A DNA stretch of 14,136 bases from an uncultured Desulfobacterales bacterium (GCA_945787595.1 CALZJV010000494.1:1-14136), one strand, 5' to 3'; counted from the first letter of the stretch, positions 6,475 through 14,084 are shown. Translations and numbers: made by a program. The notes: generated by a model not told the origin, from the letters alone.

Positions 6475-7701
6475 TTACTTCCGTTTTAGAAAGCCCATGA
6501 GCCGGTCGATAATGATCTCGGCGGCTTCCTGTTTCTGCAGCAGCGGCAACTCGTTTGCCTCTCCGGCCGAATCGATCAGTGTTACGCGGTTGGTGTCGAC
6601 GGAAAATCCGCTGTCGGCGGTGGAGACGTCGTTGGCCACGATGAGGTCCAGCCGCTTGCGGGTCAATTTGTCACGTGCATTGGCGACCAGGGATTCGGTT
6701 TCGGCTGCAAACCCGATAACAGCTTTCAGACGGCCGTTTTCATTTCTATTTTCGGCCACTGCAGATAAAATGTCCCGGGTGCGGACAAGATTCAGGGGCA
6801 TGCCCGCAGCGCTCTTCTTGATCTTGTGCTGGGCGCTCGCCGCCGGGCGGTAATCTGCTACGGCCGCCGCCATGATCAAGGCGTCGGCGTCGGATACGGC
6901 CTCCAGCACTGCGGCGTGCATCCTTTCGGCCGATTCCACGGCCACATCTTCCACGCCGTACAGTTTCCCCAATGATGTCGGGCCGTGAATCAGAACGACA
7001 TCCGCGCCACGGTCACTAGCAGCCTGGGCCAGCGCATAGCCCATTTTGCCGCTGCTGTAGTTGCCGATGAACCGCACCGGATCGATGGCCTCCCGGGTGC
7101 CGCCGGCGCTGACGACAACACGGGTGCCGCCCAGCGCTTTCCGGCGGCTAAAAATCCAGCGGGCGACATTGAATAGTTCCTCCGGTTCGCTCATGCGGCC
7201 GGTCCCGGAGGAACCGGAGGCCAGTTGTCCCTCCTCTGGTCCAACCACGGTCAACCCCCTTTCCCGCAGGATCTGAAGGTTGATCTGGGTTGCCGGGTTG
7301 TGCCACATGCCGGTCTCCATGGCCGGAGCCACGAGAATCGGGGCCCGGCAGGCGAGTGCCGTAGTCGTCAGCATGTTGTCCGCCAAGCCGTGGGCCAGCT
7401 TTGCCAGGGTGTTCGCAGTGGCCGGCGCGATGATCATCAGGTCCGCGCGCTTTCCCAGGGAAACATGGCCGATTTCGGTTTCCTGCAACATCGAAAACAT
7501 TTCAGTGATGACCTGCCGGTGGGTCAGCGCCTGGAAAGTTATCGGGCGCACGAACTCTGCAGCGGCATCGGTCAGGATGACATCGACCAATGCCCCGGCC
7601 TTGACGAGTCGACTGCACAGCGCCACGGTTTTATAGGCCGATATGCCACCGGTTACGCCAACGACGATGTTTTTATCCATAAGCAATCGCACAGCTGTCA
7701 T
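6475..7701 (-). CDS. coaBC: Bifunctional phosphopantothenoylcysteine synthetase/decarboxylase CoaBC
   Basis: 408 aa, full length. CoaB joins 4'-phosphopantothenate to cysteine using CTP; CoaC (FMN-dependent) decarboxylates the product to 4'-phosphopantetheine. The N-terminal CoaC domain shows GVTGGISAYK (15-24), the HVSLGKRADLMIIAPATANT block with the active-site His79, and PAMETGMWHNPATQ. The C-terminal CoaB domain shows SAGGTREAIDPVRFIGNYSSGKMG, AAAVADYRP and the lysine-rich HKIKKS. At the substrate-clamp loop the usual A-C-G-x-x-G-x-G-R-M reads A-S162-G-S-S-G-T-G-R-M, so the cysteine equivalent to E. coli Dfp Cys158 appears to be serine. The ATG at 7701 follows AGGTG by seven bases, and coaX ends six bases upstream. 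Base composition is clearly GC-rich compared with neighbours. Confidence 0.95.
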   Translation of the reverse strand: MTAVRLLMDKNIVVGVTGGISAYKTVALCSRLVKAGALVDVILTDAAAEFVRPITFQALTHRQVITEMFSMLQETEIGHVSLGKRADLMIIAPATANTLAKLAHGLADNMLTTTALACRAPILVAPAMETGMWHNPATQINLQILRERGLTVVGPEEGQLASGSSGTGRMSEPEELFNVARWIFSRRKALGGTRVVVSAGGTREAIDPVRFIGNYSSGKMGYALAQAASDRGADVVLIHGPTSLGKLYGVEDVAVESAERMHAAVLEAVSDADALIMAAAVADYRPAASAQHKIKKSAAGMPLNLVRTRDILSAVAENRNENGRLKAVIGFAAETESLVANARDKLTRKRLDLIVANDVSTADSGFSVDTNRVTLIDSAGEANELPLLQKQEAAEIIIDRLMGFLKRK

Positions 7702-7707
7702 TCGAGC

Positions 7708-8478
7708 TCACCTTTTTTGATTGAGATCATAGATCAGGCGCAGGCCCTCGAGCGTCAACATTTGATCGACCGTCTCTATCACCGCGGTTTCCGCGGCCAG
7801 AACATGGGCCAAGCCGCCGGTGGCAACCACCCTGGTACCGGCTCCCAGCTCCTTTTTAATCCGTTTGACCAGACCTTCGATCAGCCCTACGTAGCCAAAT
7901 ATAATGCCGGACTGCATCGCGTGGATGGTGTTACGCCCGATCGCCGCGGGAGGGGCTGCGAGCTCGATGCGCGGCAGTTTGGCCGTCCGGGCAAAAAGGG
8001 CCTCCGCTGCGATCCCTAGGCCGGGAGCAATCGCACCGCCGAGATAGTCCCCATCTCTGGAGACGGCATCAAAAGTGGTGGCAGTACCGAAATCGACCAC
8101 GATGCAGGGGCAGCCGTGCAGCTCGCCGGCGGCCAGGGCGTTGAGAATGCGGTCGGCCCCGGCTTCGGCCGGGTAATCGATCCGGATTTTCACGCCCGTT
8201 TCGATTTTGTTCGTCACCACCAACGGTTCGAGGTGAAAATAGCGCTGAAACATGTCGACAAAGGAAGCTGTCAGTGGCGGCACAACACTGGCCAGGGCCA
8301 CGCCGGTAACGTCCGCCCAGCTCAGCTGGTTGTGCTGAAACAGATTGCGCAACAGCATGGCATGTTCGTCCGGTTGTTTGGCCCGGTCCGTCTTTATCCG
8401 CCAGCTGGCGATCCATTCAGTGCCGTCATACAGACCGATCATGGTATTGGTGTTGTTGATATTGGTTGCCAGCAGCAT
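7708..8478 (-). CDS. coaX: Type III pantothenate kinase CoaX, with altered first phosphate motif
   Basis: 256 aa, the usual family length. CoaX phosphorylates pantothenate with ATP, the first committed step to CoA, in the cytoplasm. Family motifs present: GADRILNALAAGE with the expected catalytic Asp109, DFGTATTFD (129-137), GGAIAPGL (147-154), IGRNTIHAMQSGIIFGY (180-196) and ATGGLA (219-224). The N-terminal phosphate-binding motif, normally D-x-G-N-T, reads N6-I-N8-N-T, so the conserved Asp and Gly are both replaced. The start at 8478 is fixed by GGAGG six bases upstream and by alignment to the usual MLL start; an in-frame extension to 8580 is not family-like. It forms an operon with coaBC, giving two successive parts of the CoA pathway in one transcript. 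Confidence 0.93.
   Translation of the reverse strand: MLLATNINNTNTMIGLYDGTEWIASWRIKTDRAKQPDEHAMLLRNLFQHNQLSWADVTGVALASVVPPLTASFVDMFQRYFHLEPLVVTNKIETGVKIRIDYPAEAGADRILNALAAGELHGCPCIVVDFGTATTFDAVSRDGDYLGGAIAPGLGIAAEALFARTAKLPRIELAAPPAAIGRNTIHAMQSGIIFGYVGLIEGLVKRIKKELGAGTRVVATGGLAHVLAAETAVIETVDQMLTLEGLRLIYDLNQKR
7709..7713 (-). promoter_or_regulatory. coaBC ribosome binding site overlapping the coaX stop codon
   Basis: AGGTG lies seven bases before the coaBC ATG, and its last bases are part of the coaX TGA (7708-7710). This arrangement suits translational coupling of the two genes. Confidence 0.7.
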
Positions 8479-8484
8479 ACTCGA

Positions 8485-8489
8485 CCTCC
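8485..8489 (-). promoter_or_regulatory. coaX ribosome binding site
   Basis: GGAGG lies six bases before the ATG at 8478. It decides the coaX start against the longer in-frame extension that reaches 8580. Confidence 0.75.
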
Positions 8490-8651
8490 GCCAAGATTTC
8501 CTGGGTTGACTCTCCCCGTGTCCCCTGCCCTTGGATAATAATACTAGAAAACAATCAGTTTTAAAAGATTCGGGGTCCAAATAAACTGTTCGGGGGTTCG
8601 ATCTTCATCTTTTTAAGTCACCATTCCACAGTCCCCCGGCGAAAAAATAAT

Positions 8652-9466
8652 TTAGTGCTTATCGACCGGCGCCCGAAAGGGTTTTGGTTTTGCCAGCATA
8701 TCGTAGCGGTATTTGACAGCCGCGCCGAAAACGGTGGCATATCCCGGATTTTCGGGAAAAATAAAGGTTGTCTGGTACAGTTTTCCCACCAGAATTAACA
8801 CCTGCCGGATAAACCGGTTTTCCGCAACCTTGCCGACCATGACGATTCGATCCCGGCAATTGACGGACCGGGCACAAATGGAGGCGATGATGCCAACCGT
8901 TTCACCGACCAGGTTTAAAATTGCAGCGGCCTGGTCTTCAACCTTTTTTGATTTTATGTCGGCAAAGTTACTGGCCGTCATATCCGCACCCAAAAAACTG
9001 ATTTGTTCATAACCCAGATCCGAAATGGTTAAATTGAGCTCTGATGCTTTTCCTTCCAGTGCCAGAGCTTCAACCTGTGAAGGATCATCCAGACCGCAGA
9101 TGAGAGCGGAAAGTCCCTTGATGGTTCCACCACCGACACCGGAGCCGCCCAGGTGTTCGGCCGTGTTATTTGCGAAATGAACGATAGCGCAGCCGGTACC
9201 CATGCTGACTACGACACATTCATTGCAATCATGATGGTGATGGTATTTTTCATGGATGTCGGCATACCGTTGGCGGAGCCCGAGAAAACAATATGTTGCG
9301 TTTGGTATTTTGTGATCAGGGGTTCGTAGGCTGCTCTGATGCTTTCCCAGCCCCGGTTTTCTATGCTTAACATCTCTCTAAAGCCATCGGAGTCAACAAC
9401 GGCAAAATCGGTAAAAGAGGCTCCTCGATCAATGCCGATGATCGGCGCGTTTAAGTTCTTGATCAT
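8652..9466 (-). pseudogene. Type II pantothenate kinase (CoaW/fumble-like), frameshifted and internally deleted
   Basis: Two frames share one family. The first (9466-9209, 85 aa) starts GIDRGASFTDFAVVD, the phosphate-binding strand, and reaches HIVFSGSANGMP before a TAG. The second (open through 9203-8652, and upstream to about 9245) carries CVVVSMGTGCAIVHF, LGGSGVGGGTIKGLS, GADMTASNFADI, NLVGETVGIIASICAR, IVMVGKVAENRFIRQVL and NPGYATVFGAA. These match S. aureus CoaW blocks in order. The two parts differ by one reading frame. Joined directly they leave only about 24 residues from SGSA to the GTG motif, against about 45 in S. aureus CoaW, and the E-F-D segment with the catalytic Glu is absent. 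An active kinase is therefore unlikely. The ATG at 9466 has AAGGA upstream. Base composition is lower in GC than the adjacent coaX. An assembly error could explain the shift but not the missing segment. Confidence 0.75.
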
Positions 9467-9547
9467 ATGGTTTTTGTCCTTACGGGTCGCACTTTACTAA
9501 TAAGTTTATTACTGTTTGGACATGGATTCACCGCCCGCTTCGCTCGA

Positions 9548-9852
9548 GTCGCAGAGATCGCAGAGGGACTTTTCTTTTAACTTTCTGCTGAGCCCCGCTA
9601 AAAAGCAACGGGATGTGAACAATGGCAGAAAGTTAAAAACACACGCCCTTCGGGCAATCGGATCGCCTACAATTTTCACCCCGTCACGCATAAATAATTT
9701 CTTGCGTTTGGTGCGGATTGTCCTTTATGTTTGCCGGAGGCCGTCCGGCCAAGATATTAAACTGATTGGTCATCCCGACCAATAAGGAGGGGCTTCTCAA
9801 CGGCAAACATAAAACAAATATTCTCTGCGCACTTTGCGGCTCTGCGGTGAAT
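9548..9852. repeat. Nested inverted-repeat island
   Basis: The outer pair is two CGCAGAG units (within 9548-9566) against inverse CTCTGCG units (9823-9829 and about 9840-9846). Inside, TTTTAACTTTCTGC (9575-9588) pairs exactly with GCAGAAAGTTAAAA (9625-9638). TTTATGTTTGCCG (9724-9736) pairs exactly with CGGCAAACATAAA (9801-9813) and encloses ATTGGTC-ATCCC-GACCAAT (9765-9783). No gene is supported in 9467-9933; short open frames here have repeat-derived sequence and no family features. Confidence 0.7.
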
Positions 9853-9933
9853 AAAATATTAAATCTCAATAGAAAATGTCTAATTAATTAGTGCCGCATT
9901 GATAGCTCTCGTTGATCGTCACGCTTTATGCTG

Positions 9934-10622
9934 CTAGTCAATGTAATTAAAAATATCCGCGAGCCGGCGAATTACGGTGCAATCATCAATCTCCTCCACG
10001 CCCAGGGAGCCGAATCGATTGATAATCAAGGCGTTCATTCCCACCTTGCGGCTGCCGAGACAATCGTCATAATAATTGTCGCCGACATACATGCATTGGT
10101 GGGCCTCCACGGACGCTTTTTGTAAGGCTAAATTAAAGATCCGGGAGTCCGGCTTGCTAAGTTTGCCTCACATGAGATAACCAGATGGTCAAAAAAATCA
10201 ATCAGCCCGGCTGCGCTTATAATATCCCGCGCGGTGCAGTCCCAGTTCGATATGACGCCCAGGCCGATGGATCTTCGCTTCAGCTCCAACAGCACTTCCT
10301 CTACCCCATTGAAGGGCAGCCAATAGTTATCGATATCGTTTTTTATCGCTTCCCAGCAGCTGTCAAGTTCGCACAGGTTGACACTCAATCCCAGGTGATA
10401 ATTGGTTATACCAAGATAAGCGGGCATGAATACTTCCCGGGGCTGTAAGAAAAAACCGGGATACTCCCGCATAAACAGTTTGTCCGTCAGATGGAATTCT
10501 TTTTCGATATCCGCCCGCGGGACATCGATGCCGAATTCCCGCAACGCTTTCTGATACGTGGTTTCCCGCTGCATGTAGAGCAGGGTGTAACCGATATCGA
10601 ACCAAACGAACCTTATTTTCAA
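9934..10622 (-). pseudogene. HAD-superfamily hydrolase split by a one-base frameshift
   Basis: The first frame (TTG at 10622, with AAGG six bases upstream) gives motif I WFDIGYTL (nucleophile Asp9; D-x-G instead of the usual D-x-D), a helical cap (about 20-100) and motif II VISNWD (123-128). It then runs out of frame at 10151-10160. The next frame resumes at once with KPDSRIF, the motif III lysine, and motif IV YVGDNYYDDCLGSRKVGM, ending at a TAG at 9934. One extra T on the plus strand (an A in the coding strand) at about 10158 would restore N-L-S-K-P-D and a 229-aa protein, normal for HAD subfamily IA. HAD-IA enzymes are mostly phosphatases acting on small metabolites; the substrate is unknown. 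A recent mutation or a sequencing error are equally possible. It lies 59 bases after the uspA-like gene. Confidence 0.8.
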
Positions 10623-10681
10623 ATCCTACCTTCCGATACGTAACCCGGACAAGCCGGAATTGACTATTCAATATTCAATCA

Positions 10682-11074
10682 TTATTTAACCGTAACGACC
10701 GGACAAGACGCATTTAAGACCACATATTGGGCCGTGGAGCCGAATATGAGTTTGCCGACTTTTGATCTTCTGCGAACACCGATGATGATTTCATCGACTT
10801 TGTGCTCATCTGCCAGCTGCACCAGGTCCTCTCCGGATTCCAACCCTCGAACCGACAAAATCAGTTTGCAGGGGATTTTTTTATCCAGCAACGTATTTTT
10901 TTCGTAATCCAGATCTTTTTCTGCGTTCTCGAAATCCTTGCGCGGTACCTCGGGCCCCCCGACCATGGAGTGCACCAGGATAATCTCGGCCTTAAAAGCG
11001 TTGGCATGCTTTTCGGCGATCGCTATGGCTTCTTTGGCCACATTTGATCCGTCATAGCCCACTAAAATTTTCAT
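10682..11074 (-). CDS. Universal stress protein, UspA family
   Basis: 130 aa, a single Usp domain. It begins MKILVGYDGS, with the conserved Asp8, and ends with the ATP-loop-like segment GVRRRSKVGKLIFGST (99-114) and PVVTVK. The classical G-x2-G-x9-G-S/T loop is only partly kept: the second Gly is replaced by Arg102. Usp proteins are small cytoplasmic dimers made during stress or growth arrest; no specific target can be read here. GGGAG lies six bases upstream of the ATG, a strong start. It sits 68 bases after the LUD-domain gene and 59 before the HAD gene on the same strand, so the three could share a transcript, although heptad repeats lie in the first gap. Confidence 0.92.
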   Translation of the reverse strand: MKILVGYDGSNVAKEAIAIAEKHANAFKAEIILVHSMVGGPEVPRKDFENAEKDLDYEKNTLLDKKIPCKLILSVRGLESGEDLVQLADEHKVDEIIIGVRRRSKVGKLIFGSTAQYVVLNASCPVVTVK

Positions 11075-11093
11075 TTTGATCTCCCTCTTTTAT

Positions 11094-11121
11094 GATTGTC
11101 GATTGTTGATTGAAGATTGAA
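11094..11121 (+). repeat. Heptad microrepeat, GATTGAA family
   Basis: Four perfect 7-nt steps, GATTGTC, GATTGTT, GATTGAA, GATTGAA, lie between the LUD and UspA genes. The family matches 3496-3523. Confidence 0.75.
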
Positions 11122-11142
11122 GATTTAACGTATGTTATCGAT

Positions 11143-11796
11143 TTAAATTCCCAGATCCTCGTTTATCAGCACTATCTTAACTCTTTCTTTTGGAAAAGAT
11201 TTTTCGGTGATGGTCCAGGTGTTGCAAATCCGATCCGGGCTTTTGCACTCTTGACAGTAGGAGGTCTTAACGCAGGGTGTTTTTTTATCCAGGCGCATGG
11301 AGTTGACCGGCGCCACATAATTTTTAACCCGGAACATGGCTTCGTCCAGATCAGCGACGATTTTATTGCGACCGACCAGTACGATTACCCATTTGGGGCC
11401 GAAGGTCAATGCACAAATCCGATTGCCGATCATGTCCAGGTTTACCAGTTGACCGGTTTCGGTAACGGCGTTGGTTCCGGTGATAAATAGATCGACCAGC
11501 AGTGCCTGCCTGCGGCGTTCAACCATTTCTTCAGCCGGGATTTTCTTGTCAAAGGTGTCCAGCACCTCCAGGTCCGAATCCGTCTTTAGCTGATGATAAA
11601 GCCCGGTGGCGATAAACGTCATCGATCCGCCCCAGGATATGCTCCTGGCGTTTAATTTGGGCATGATATCTTCCAGGACGGTTTTGCAGGCCTCTTGTTT
11701 GTTTTCTGCAAGATAGACATCGAAGTTGTTGGATTCCAGCGCTGCTTTCAGATCGGCCAGCCTCAGTTTGTTGTAGCTCTCAATGGGTTTGTCCAT
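11143..11796 (-). CDS. LUD domain protein (LutC/YkgG-like, DUF162)
   Basis: 217 aa. The LUD fold is recognised from SISWGGSMT (52-60), LFITGTNAVTETGQLVNLD (103-121) and GNRICALTFGPKWVIVLVGRNKIV (124-147). A C-terminal cluster C175-x5-C181-x2-C184-x6-C191, with the sequence CQECKSPDRICN, suggests metal or Fe-S binding in this subfamily. Relatives include LutC of the LutABC lactate-oxidation system, but no lutA or lutB is visible here. This is a stand-alone member whose role in lactate use is not supported by context. There is no signal or membrane segment, so a cytoplasmic location is expected. The start at 11796 has GGAGGAG four bases upstream, which is unambiguous. Confidence 0.9.
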   Translation of the reverse strand: MDKPIESYNKLRLADLKAALESNNFDVYLAENKQEACKTVLEDIMPKLNARSISWGGSMTFIATGLYHQLKTDSDLEVLDTFDKKIPAEEMVERRRQALLVDLFITGTNAVTETGQLVNLDMIGNRICALTFGPKWVIVLVGRNKIVADLDEAMFRVKNYVAPVNSMRLDKKTPCVKTSYCQECKSPDRICNTWTITEKSFPKERVKIVLINEDLGI

Positions 11797-12291
11797 TTTC
11801 TCCTCCAGAGTTGTGCAATATCGTCGCGGTTGTCAAGCCAAGTCGATGCACCGAATGAGATTTTAACCCAGGTTCCCGCCAAGGTTGGCGGCAGCCAGGC
11901 CGGGGATACTGTCTCATGGGTAAGCGCAAATTTTATACGTAAATCATGGGTATTAAAAAATCAATATCATATAGGCCAAAGCGGTCCTGGGTTGCAATAA
12001 AAAACAGCAACGTAAAGTCAGGTCTGGGCCAGGGAGTTCACCGTTCAGGGTTACTTTTCTTGCGTTGACCTTGCTCATAGGCTATTGAATTAGCCACAGA
12101 CCCACACAGAAATACACAGACGGTTTTTTCTCTCAAACAAATTGTCCGTGTGCGTCTGTGGCGAATCATTCTTATTATTCACACGCGTTTTCCCGCCCGC
12201 CCTGACGTGGCACTGGCGCGGCAGGTAACAGAACTTACGAATCAACGGGTCAGATTTGCCGTGAACCCTGAACCTCTGAACCCATGAACGG
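11797..12291. other. Gene-free gap with nested phased repeats
   Basis: No coding region is supported in these 495 bases. Contents: a hairpin CCGCCAA-GG-TTGGCGG (11876-11891); a 16-bp exact repeat of 6330-6345 at 12019-12034; GTTCACC-GTTCAGG units (from about 12036) whose inverse TGAACCC-TGAACCT lies at 12262-12275; and, inside that pair, GCCACAGAC (12093-12101) against GTCTGTGGC (12154-12162) with ACACAGA units between. The repeats run up to the stop codon of the phosphatase gene at 12292. Confidence 0.7.
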
Positions 12292-13941
12292 TTACGATTC
12301 TACTTTAATGACCACCAGCGTCACATCGTCATCCTTTCCCAGCGGCTTGCAGAAACGATTTAATTCATCGATGACTGCCTGCAGGATTTCTATGGCCGTT
12401 TGCCGGGCATGGGCGCTGATAACATGGCGAAACCTTTCTTTGCCGAACATTTGTCCCCGTGCATTTCGAGATTCCCAGATTCCGTCAGTACCGATTAAAA
12501 AGACCTGTTGCGGCAGTATGTTGCGTTGAAATACCTGATAGGCCGCCGTTTCAGAAACTCCCAAAGGCAGGGAATGTCCTGCAAGTTCTTCAAAATTTCC
12601 GGAATCCGGATCGAATGTAAAAGCCGGATCGTGTCCCGCATTTACCCAGCGAATATTTTTATCCGGACCGTCGAGTTCACAGAAAAACAGGGTCATAAAG
12701 CGGCCGGAATCCTCCACATCCCGCGATAGCTGCCGGTTGACATCCGCAATTATCTGATTGAGATTACCGGTCTTTGAGGCCCGCTGCCGCAGAAAGGCCC
12801 GGGCGGTGGTCATCAGCAGGGCCGAAGCAATCCCATGGCCGGAGACATCACCGACGACAATTCTAATTTTACCCTGCCCATCTTTGTCCACCGGCAAGTA
12901 ATCAAAGTAATCCCCGCCGGTTTCTTCGCAGTAAATGCTTTTTCCAGCAATATCCAGGCCTTGGATTATTGGGGCGGCAGCCGGCAGCAGGTGCTGCTGG
13001 ACTTCCTTGGCAATGCCCAGGGATCGGCGGATACGATCGCGTTCCTTAAGCCCTTCGGTCATTTCGTTGATCACATCACCGGTGTATCCGATTTCATCGT
13101 TGGAGGTTACTTGCACCTTTTTGTCGAAACGCCCGTTCCTGACACCGCTCAATGTTCGAATGATTTCCTTAAGCGGCATCGTCAGGTTTCTGCTGACTAG
13201 CATAGTTAAAACGATACCTACCCCAATGAATATTAGCCCGTTGGTGAATATCGCCGACCTTGCCAGCTTTAAGGCTGTGGCAGGGTCATCAAAATTGGAG
13301 GTGATTCTGTCTATGATCTGGAAAATGGAAAACAGGGGGATCAGGTTACAGGCAAACAAAAGGGCAGCCAGCCGCGTACGGATCCTAATACGCAAGGTTC
13401 TGGGGATCTTGTGCAACCCGCCATTGGGGAAAAAATGGGGGGCCAGTCGCTTTTGTAATACGTGTTCAAGCAGAAAAAAGGCAACGGTCACGGTTATGAT
13501 ACCGGTACTAATATTCAGCATAAATGATCGCGAGATGTTAACAGGATCTGCCTGCGCCAATAAAAAAGCGGTGGGGTAAAGAATAGCAGCTAAAAGCCAC
13601 ATGCTGAAATCGATAGCGATCATGACAAAGGGCTCATTGAGTAATCTCCGACGAGCCCTGATTTCCAGCTCTGGCGATATAGGTATCTGGTTTGACTTGG
13701 CAGTCAGGTATTGCCGAATAGACCGCTCGTAAATCAATGTTATGGCCGTTACAAATATAAAGGCAAACGGTGTAAAAACCATATCAAATAGATAAACGAG
13801 ACGATTTTCAAAAAGGCTGTCCGGGAAAGGTGTTTCAGCCCTGAAGATCAGAGCTTGAACCAGAACCGCACCGATAAAGTTAGCCAGGAAGTTGGCTATC
13901 AGCATTTCATTTTTTAGATGAAAATATTTTAATTTGGTCAT
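12292..13941 (-). CDS. Membrane PP2C-type phosphatase: 6TM, HAMP, SpoIIE domains
   Basis: 549 aa. Six hydrophobic helices lie at about 13-33, 49-71, 104-129, 138-162, 190-210 and 229-250. A HAMP linker follows (about 245-300, MPLKEIIRTLSGVRNGRF then SNDEIGYTGDVINEM), then a short coiled segment ending in AKEVQQHLLP. The SpoIIE/PP2C catalytic domain (about 325-549) shows GGDYFDYL (Asp344), GDVSGHGIASALLM (Asp365), WVNAGHDPAF, GTDGIWESRN (Asp486) and DDDVTLVVIK, so the metal-binding aspartates are intact. Such proteins dephosphorylate serine or threonine on anti-sigma-factor antagonists (STAS proteins) in partner-switching cascades; no partner is in the window. The membrane domain presumably senses a signal passed on through HAMP. 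AGGAG lies nine bases before the ATG. The 123-bp repeat copy 2 sits 20 bases upstream of the start, in the likely promoter or leader. Confidence 0.93.
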   Translation of the reverse strand: MTKLKYFHLKNEMLIANFLANFIGAVLVQALIFRAETPFPDSLFENRLVYLFDMVFTPFAFIFVTAITLIYERSIRQYLTAKSNQIPISPELEIRARRRLLNEPFVMIAIDFSMWLLAAILYPTAFLLAQADPVNISRSFMLNISTGIITVTVAFFLLEHVLQKRLAPHFFPNGGLHKIPRTLRIRIRTRLAALLFACNLIPLFSIFQIIDRITSNFDDPATALKLARSAIFTNGLIFIGVGIVLTMLVSRNLTMPLKEIIRTLSGVRNGRFDKKVQVTSNDEIGYTGDVINEMTEGLKERDRIRRSLGIAKEVQQHLLPAAAPIIQGLDIAGKSIYCEETGGDYFDYLPVDKDGQGKIRIVVGDVSGHGIASALLMTTARAFLRQRASKTGNLNQIIADVNRQLSRDVEDSGRFMTLFFCELDGPDKNIRWVNAGHDPAFTFDPDSGNFEELAGHSLPLGVSETAAYQVFQRNILPQQVFLIGTDGIWESRNARGQMFGKERFRHVISAHARQTAIEILQAVIDELNRFCKPLGKDDDVTLVVIKVES

Positions 13942-13961
13942 GACCCCGGTCTCCTGTATCC

Positions 13962-14084
13962 TTAGTCCATCGATTCGTAAATACGATGACGTATTTACTC
14001 ACTCAGGACTTAGTGCTGAGTAAGCAATTGTAACCGCTCGGTCAATAATTATATGTGACTGTAATTGCGAATCGAAGCACTTAA
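13962..14084 (+). repeat. 123-bp inverted-repeat-ended element, copy 2
   Basis: Ungapped counterpart of 2309-2431. The hairpin GTAAATACG (13977-13985), loop ATGA, CGTATTTAC (13990-13998) is fully paired. The blocks TTTACTCACTCAGGACTTAG and GTAATTGCGAATCGAAGCAC are identical to copy 1. A possible 5-bp target duplication, TATCC, flanks it (13957-13961 and 14085-14089). It lies directly upstream of the SpoIIE phosphatase gene, so it may affect that gene's expression. Bases 14090-14136 after it show no feature. Confidence 0.8.

Noticed and set aside
7225..8019. Plus-strand open frame of 264 codons across coaBC and coaX
   Set aside because: It is antisense to two strongly supported genes; its length reflects high GC, and it has no recognisable domain.
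9200..9300. Programmed -1 frameshift joining the two coaW-like halves
   Set aside because: The AAAAA run gives the right shift direction, but the heptamer (G AAA AAT) does not fit X-XXY-YYZ, and the joined product would still lack the catalytic Glu segment.
9509..9691. Short minus-strand open frame of about 60 codons
   Set aside because: It is read through inverted repeats and CGCAGAG units, has no ribosome binding site, and no domain is recognisable.
9928..10125. Plus-strand open frame of 65 codons
   Set aside because: It is the antisense shadow of the C-terminal half of the HAD hydrolase, whose minus-strand frame has clear motifs.
11143..11796. Part of a lutABC lactate-oxidation operon
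   Set aside because: No lutA or lutB homologue is visible on either side; neighbours are uspA and a repeat-filled gap.
12207..12223. Sigma-54 promoter candidate (TGGCAC near 12207)
   Set aside because: The -12 element does not match TTGC at the correct spacing, and it is not positioned before a gene.
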